From Metridium senile (Eukaryota; Cnidaria; Anthozoa; Actiniaria; Metridiidae), in the NCBI GenBank assembly GCA_949775045.1, contig OX459097.1, forward strand, positions 2,143,598 to 2,207,597: a DNA stretch of 64,000 nt. Direction: 5' to 3'. The notes beneath the pieces were generated by a model. That model had not been told where the DNA came from. It saw nothing but the letters and a program-made list of their open reading frames with translations, and ran no database searches. This document shows positions 60,398 through 64,000 of this stretch, piece after piece. Made by a program: the position numbers and the translations under genes. Every line of letters starts with the position of its first letter. The stretch's first letter is position 1.

Positions 60398-60537
60398 TTA
60401 GAATTTGACTACAGCCCGTGGAATTTTTAAGAGTTTGAATTGTTTGATAACATTCCATTACCACGAGCTGTAGTCAAATTCTAAAGAATATATTACACGC
60501 TATCGAGGCTTAGGTTGATCAGCAAGAACTGTGAAAA
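60350..60537. mobile_element. Foldback element
   Basis: TCACAGTTCTCG...CAGCCTCGATAGCGTGTAAT...AGAATTTGACTACAG pairs with CTGTAGTCAAATTCT...ATTACACGCTATCGAGGCT...AGAACTGTGA. Confidence 0.8.
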
Positions 60538-60587
60538 GGACGTTTGTAGTTTCAACAGAAATATGTCAGTAAAATTTACCTTTCGTA

Positions 60588-60850
60588 CATGGATGGTTTT
60601 TTTGGTTCTTTGATAATGTCTGTGACAAATGTTTTGAAAATTTGAGCTGATGTACATCCCCTTCCATAACTGTTGGGAGTGATTTTTTGATGGAGTCAAA
60701 CAAAAAAAAGCTTCTGAAGAAGACTTCATTGATAATGAGTTCGTGCTCATAGCGACCAACCTTGACATTTTATTAATAAGAGGTTGTACATCAGCTCAAA
60801 TTTTCCCAAAATTCGTCACAGACATTATCAAGGAACACAAAAACATCCTG
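60588..60850. mobile_element. Foldback element
   Basis: GATAATGTCTGTGAC...AAAATTTGAGCTGATGTACA pairs with TGTACATCAGCTCAAATTTT...GTCACAGACATTATC. The centre has no gene. Confidence 0.65.
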
Positions 60851-61374
60851 TGGCCTGAATTGAGCGCAAAGTTTCATTAATTGTCAAGGTAATCTAGGGC
60901 AATCTCTTTCATATACTTATACGGCTATCTTATGTCATTTCTATTATATTGTCATTTAAACTATATTGTATTTAATGGTGGAACGGACTATCTCAGTATA
61001 AGAGATGCTTTTAGCCTGCGTCACATCCGGCAGCAATGTGTGTCTTCATATAGCAGTCCGTTAAGTCCTCCACATTTCTCATGTACACTGAGACGTCTGT
61101 ACTCAGTTTGTGTTATCGATCCTGCTTATGGTGAGACCATTAGTATTAGCATTATTATTATTATTATTTCTATTAGTAAATTAATTGTATATTGTTAGAT
61201 TTAGAATGACGGCGATATATTTACTTACAGGGGTCTAACGTCCCATGCATCAGCTTATAGCTATTTCTTTATCTAAATATAGTCATATTATTACCTGATC
61301 TTACAAAGTATACTGTACCATTGTATATACGACTGCTTTGATTATTACTTGTTATTTGTTATGATTACTTCACC
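60851..61374. other. Non-coding stretch
   Basis: No gene is supported. Contains an ATT/ATTATT run near 61143-61170. Confidence 0.4.
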
Positions 61375-61810
61375 TTTATCGTAAGCCGCGTGGCTGTAGT
61401 GTACGCCTGTACGTATGTAGCGGTTCGTACATATAGTTAGTTGTAAAGCGAGACGATGTGAAATGCGCTATATATGAGCACACTTTATATTACATACTAA
61501 CCACGTACTATTGTAAGCAGCGCTTGGCTGCAGTGTACGCGATAAATAGTGGATCGTACATATAGTTAATAGTAAAGCGCATCGAGATGATATAAAATGC
61601 GCTTTATGAGCACACTTTATATTACATACTAACCACGTACTATTGTAAGCAGCGCTTGGCTGCAGTGTACGCGATAAATAGTGGATCGTACATATAGTTA
61701 ATAGTAAAGCGCATCGAGATGATGTGAAATGTCTATATAAACATTACATTACATTCTAACTACGCATGATCGTAGGCTGCATGGCTGCATGCAGTGTACA
61801 CGCAGTACTA
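61375..61810. repeat. Tandem satellite, period about 122-132 bp
   Basis: About 3.5 copies with GTAAGCAGCGCTTGGCTGCA and GATCGTACATATAGTTAATA words. The two middle copies are 132 bp apart and nearly identical; the outer ones are diverged. Confidence 0.8.
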
Positions 61811-62764
61811 GTACTGGTCTCGATAGCATGTGATAAATTATTTTGTATTTAGTATATAGTGTTAAGACAAGGAATAAAAACAATAGAAATACCAAGATTT
61901 GATCTGTTCTTTACCTGTAAGTTTAGCCTTAGCAATGAAGAAATAGGAGGTAAATAAAAAGTTCATTGAAATCTTTTGTGTAAATACGCTATATATGTAA
62001 TCACATATTAGATAGTTTCATCCGCTGTACGACTTTTACAAACTAAAAATAAACCATAATTGTAATTTTATCTAAATTAGGTAACTGTTTAATTAAAAAT
62101 CTAAATATAGTTCACTTCAGAAGTATCTCAATCATGTTATTAAATAGAAAAAAAACATCTAAAATAGCTTTATAAAGTGATCACATTCAAACAATGAAAC
62201 AAATAGTACTACCATGTTTCACGGATAGAGTGAAGTCATTTAACCCGTGCAATAGATATTAGACTAATACACCTTAGCAGTCTCTAATTCCATTGTTTTT
62301 TCTCCATTGAAGGTCGTAAGTAAACTGTGTAGAAGTTATTGCTTTTACCTCAAATAAAACTATTGTATTGTTTATAAAATAAACAAATGAGTGTGAATTA
62401 GTTTAGCACAAACCGTACTCTGTAACTGTCTTGGTAGTGAAGGCTGTAAGTTTGGTAACTATTTGGGAATTACGTCATTCCTTTAAATAAAGTTTATTGA
62501 ATAAAGTATTTTTAAACATAAAGTGAGGGAAATTGTGTTTGTAAGCAGTAGGAAGGGTTGAAGCCGTTTAGTGACGGAAACTAGTAGCCTGGTTACACGG
62601 TTTAGCTATCCCCTTCGTTGTATTATCTGTATGAAATCTTCCCTTCAAACACATCGAGCATATAAAGACGACAAACATGGTTGAGGAATACCAAACAAGA
62701 TTACATCCTAGTTGAACAACTACTCATCAAGGTACGTAGCATTAATTGCATGTTTTCTACACTT
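61811..62764. other. AT-rich non-coding stretch
   Basis: No gene is supported. Possibly promoter and intron of the gene whose coding exon starts at 63743. Confidence 0.35.
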
Positions 62765-63135
62765 GTTTTTCTTACAAGACGGAAAGGAATTGATAGAAAT
62801 ACACCTATTTCAAAAAGACTGCCTAGAACTGACGATAGGTCGTTAAAAGAGGGAAAGGAATTGGTAGAAATACGCCAAAAAGATTGTCTAGAACTGACGA
62901 TAGGTCTATATATAAAAGACAGAACTAGGAATTGTGGTAGGCATACACCTATTTTAAAAAGGTTGTCTAGAACTGACGATAGCTCGTTAAAAGAGAGAAC
63001 TAGGAATTGGTAGGCATACACCTATTTCAAAAAAGTTGCCAAGGAATTGATGCATACCGACACCTTTTTCAAAAAGGTTGTCTAAAATCGAGAGGTCGTC
63101 ATTACAAGACGGAAAGGAATTATTGTCAAATACCA
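62765..63135. repeat. Diverged tandem repeat, period about 60-90 bp
   Basis: Repeats of ACCTATTTCAAAAAG...TCTAGAACTGACGATAGGTC...AAAGGAATTG in four or five diverged copies. Open frames on both strands over this region reflect the repeat. Confidence 0.75.
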
Positions 63136-63235
63136 ATATTTCAACTGTAGCCCTCTTGAATAAATAGCGAGAGAGTTTTCACCATTCGCTAATGTTCTGT
63201 CGTCAAAAGACATTTACAGGATTCGCTTCACCGAC

Positions 63236-63461
63236 CACGAAACAATTGATTCCAGTCGAGGCAGGAGCATCCTCGACCCAGGGGGTACTTAGTGAGTCCG
63301 CAAGGGATTGTGGACGGGAGAACAGTACGAGGAGTTTTCTCTAGTCCCCAAGCCCTCACGTCACCTCTGAGTAGCCACTTGGTTCCAGACGATGAAGCTG
63401 GAGTACATGGCTTCATTGTATGATATCTACTACAGCCTCGACTTGAATCAATTGTTTCGTG
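63236..63461. mobile_element. Foldback element
   Basis: CACGAAACAATTGATTCCAG and GAATCAATTGTTTCGTG are inverted ends of a 226-bp piece; the inner arms CTCCAGCT/TGGAGTACATGG pair only weakly. Confidence 0.55.
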
Positions 63462-63558
63462 ACTGCGAGCAGTCCCTACTTATCGCTCCGGATTCCGAAA
63501 ATTTTAACTTTAATAAAACGAGCGAGCGGGGATTGGGAAGAAGGGACTGTTCGCAGTC
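63461..63558. repeat. Hairpin
   Basis: GACTGCGAGCAGTCCCT and AGGGACTGTTCGCAGTC enclose a 64-nt loop. Adjoins the previous foldback. Confidence 0.65.
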
Positions 63559-63742
63559 TATTTCGTGATCGATTAAGTGAATCAAGGAAAGGTATCTTTA
63601 AACGGATTTGTGGACACTAGCTGTCGTTGGGGTCAAATTTCGTAAGCAGTTAATCAGGTGATGATAATACAGAACTGACTTGAAAGCCATTGTAAACTTG
63701 TCATTATATTCTTTAAGTAGATTTGGTTTGTTTCAGGTTGCC

Positions 63743-64000
63743 ATGGAAATCTTACGTGCGCATGTCCTGTTGTTACTACTCGTGAGTGTCGTCAGCGATC
63801 ACGTGGATCGTCAATCAGTAATCTCTCATCCTCGCCACAGGCTTCTACATAACGCCAGAGCACTAAATGCTCGTCTACGCGTAAAAAGAGCATCAAACAG
63901 GCCTTTTATCATCGAGTACCTTAAAGAACAACCAGGATGTCTGCCACCAGCACCAAATCAATTAAAATATAGCACTTCCTATGGGTGCGAGGCATACTAT
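63743..64000 (+). CDS. Secreted protein, first coding exon (5 prime part, cut by window end)
   Basis: The frame is open from ATG 63743 to the window edge (86 codons). Residues 1-19 (MEILRAHVLLLLLVSVVSD) are a clear signal peptide. A dibasic RVKR at 46-49 looks like a furin site, after which the mature part would begin A-S-N-R-P-F and contain two Cys so far (CLPPAP near 66, GCEAYY at the end). An acceptor (GTTTGTTTCAG at 63736) suggests a 5 prime UTR exon upstream. A prepropeptide or secreted enzyme/matrix protein are both possible; the family is not recognised. GC content is higher than in the flanking DNA. Confidence 0.65.
   Translation, partial: MEILRAHVLLLLLVSVVSDHVDRQSVISHPRHRLLHNARALNARLRVKRASNRPFIIEYLKEQPGCLPPAPNQLKYSTSYGCEAYY

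Noticed and set aside
62681..63021. Overlapping 110- and 106-codon frames on opposite strands
   Set aside because: Both lie in the diverged tandem repeat and are explained by it.

Overview
The window looks like animal nuclear DNA, most likely from a cnidarian (coral or sea anemone type). It is AT-rich, its exons are short with GT/AG borders, it is full of small inverted-repeat transposons, and its gene fragments (death domain, DZIP3-type HEPN-like domain, RHIM-like motif, HECT-associated repetitive genes) are of kinds common in cnidarian genomes. The host assignment is inference.

1-18.8 kb and 32.5-34.3 kb: a nested tandem array. Two phase-1 exons (1713-2060, 5027-5326) carry in-frame 45-nt repeats coding a Ser/Thr/Pro/Asp-rich tail. 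Four copies of a 3.72-kb unit (5678-34267, the last one interrupted) follow. Each unit carries five tiny phase-1/phase-1 exons of 45-54 nt (four in the last unit), so copies can be gained or lost without breaking a reading frame.

18808-32466: a complete 13.66-kb Polinton/Maverick (adintovirus-like) element inserted in the fourth unit, with a 5-bp target duplication (AGGGT); uninterrupted target sites sit in the sister units. It encodes protein-primed PolB with an OTU-like region, a DD35E integrase, double-jelly-roll major capsid protein, penton-like minor capsid protein, packaging ATPase, seven conserved but mostly unassigned proteins, and a CxH-x6-CxxC zinc-repeat protein. All thirteen ORFs are open. 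Most genes have an ATTTAAAGAT-like box 20-40 nt before the start. The terminal repeats code the same N-terminal SAP/Rho_N-like domain for two different proteins, and they contain a small palindrome whose loop is flipped between the two ends.

34.3-45.2 kb: a two-exon death-domain gene, several MITEs, a hAT-like 2.08-kb insert splitting a MITE, a decayed HECT-associated gene fragment, and an intronless cluster of a C2HC-finger gene, a PC4-like gene and a Cys-rich gene associated with GCTCA repeats and stem-loops.

45.8-54.3 kb: a 0.77-kb piece of the 3.72-kb unit broken open twice, once by a repeat-rich block with head-to-head heptamer arrays and once by a decayed DIRS/Ngaro-type tyrosine-recombinase retrotransposon with split direct repeats and no target duplication.

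54.3-64 kb: a TIR element carrying a RecQ helicase fragment; a multi-exon gene with a DZIP3-type HEPN-like domain (frameshifted, catalytic His replaced by Tyr), a RHIM-like exon and the same Ser/Thr-rich tail as the array exons; satellites and foldback elements; and at the right edge the first coding exon of a secreted protein, cut off by the window end.
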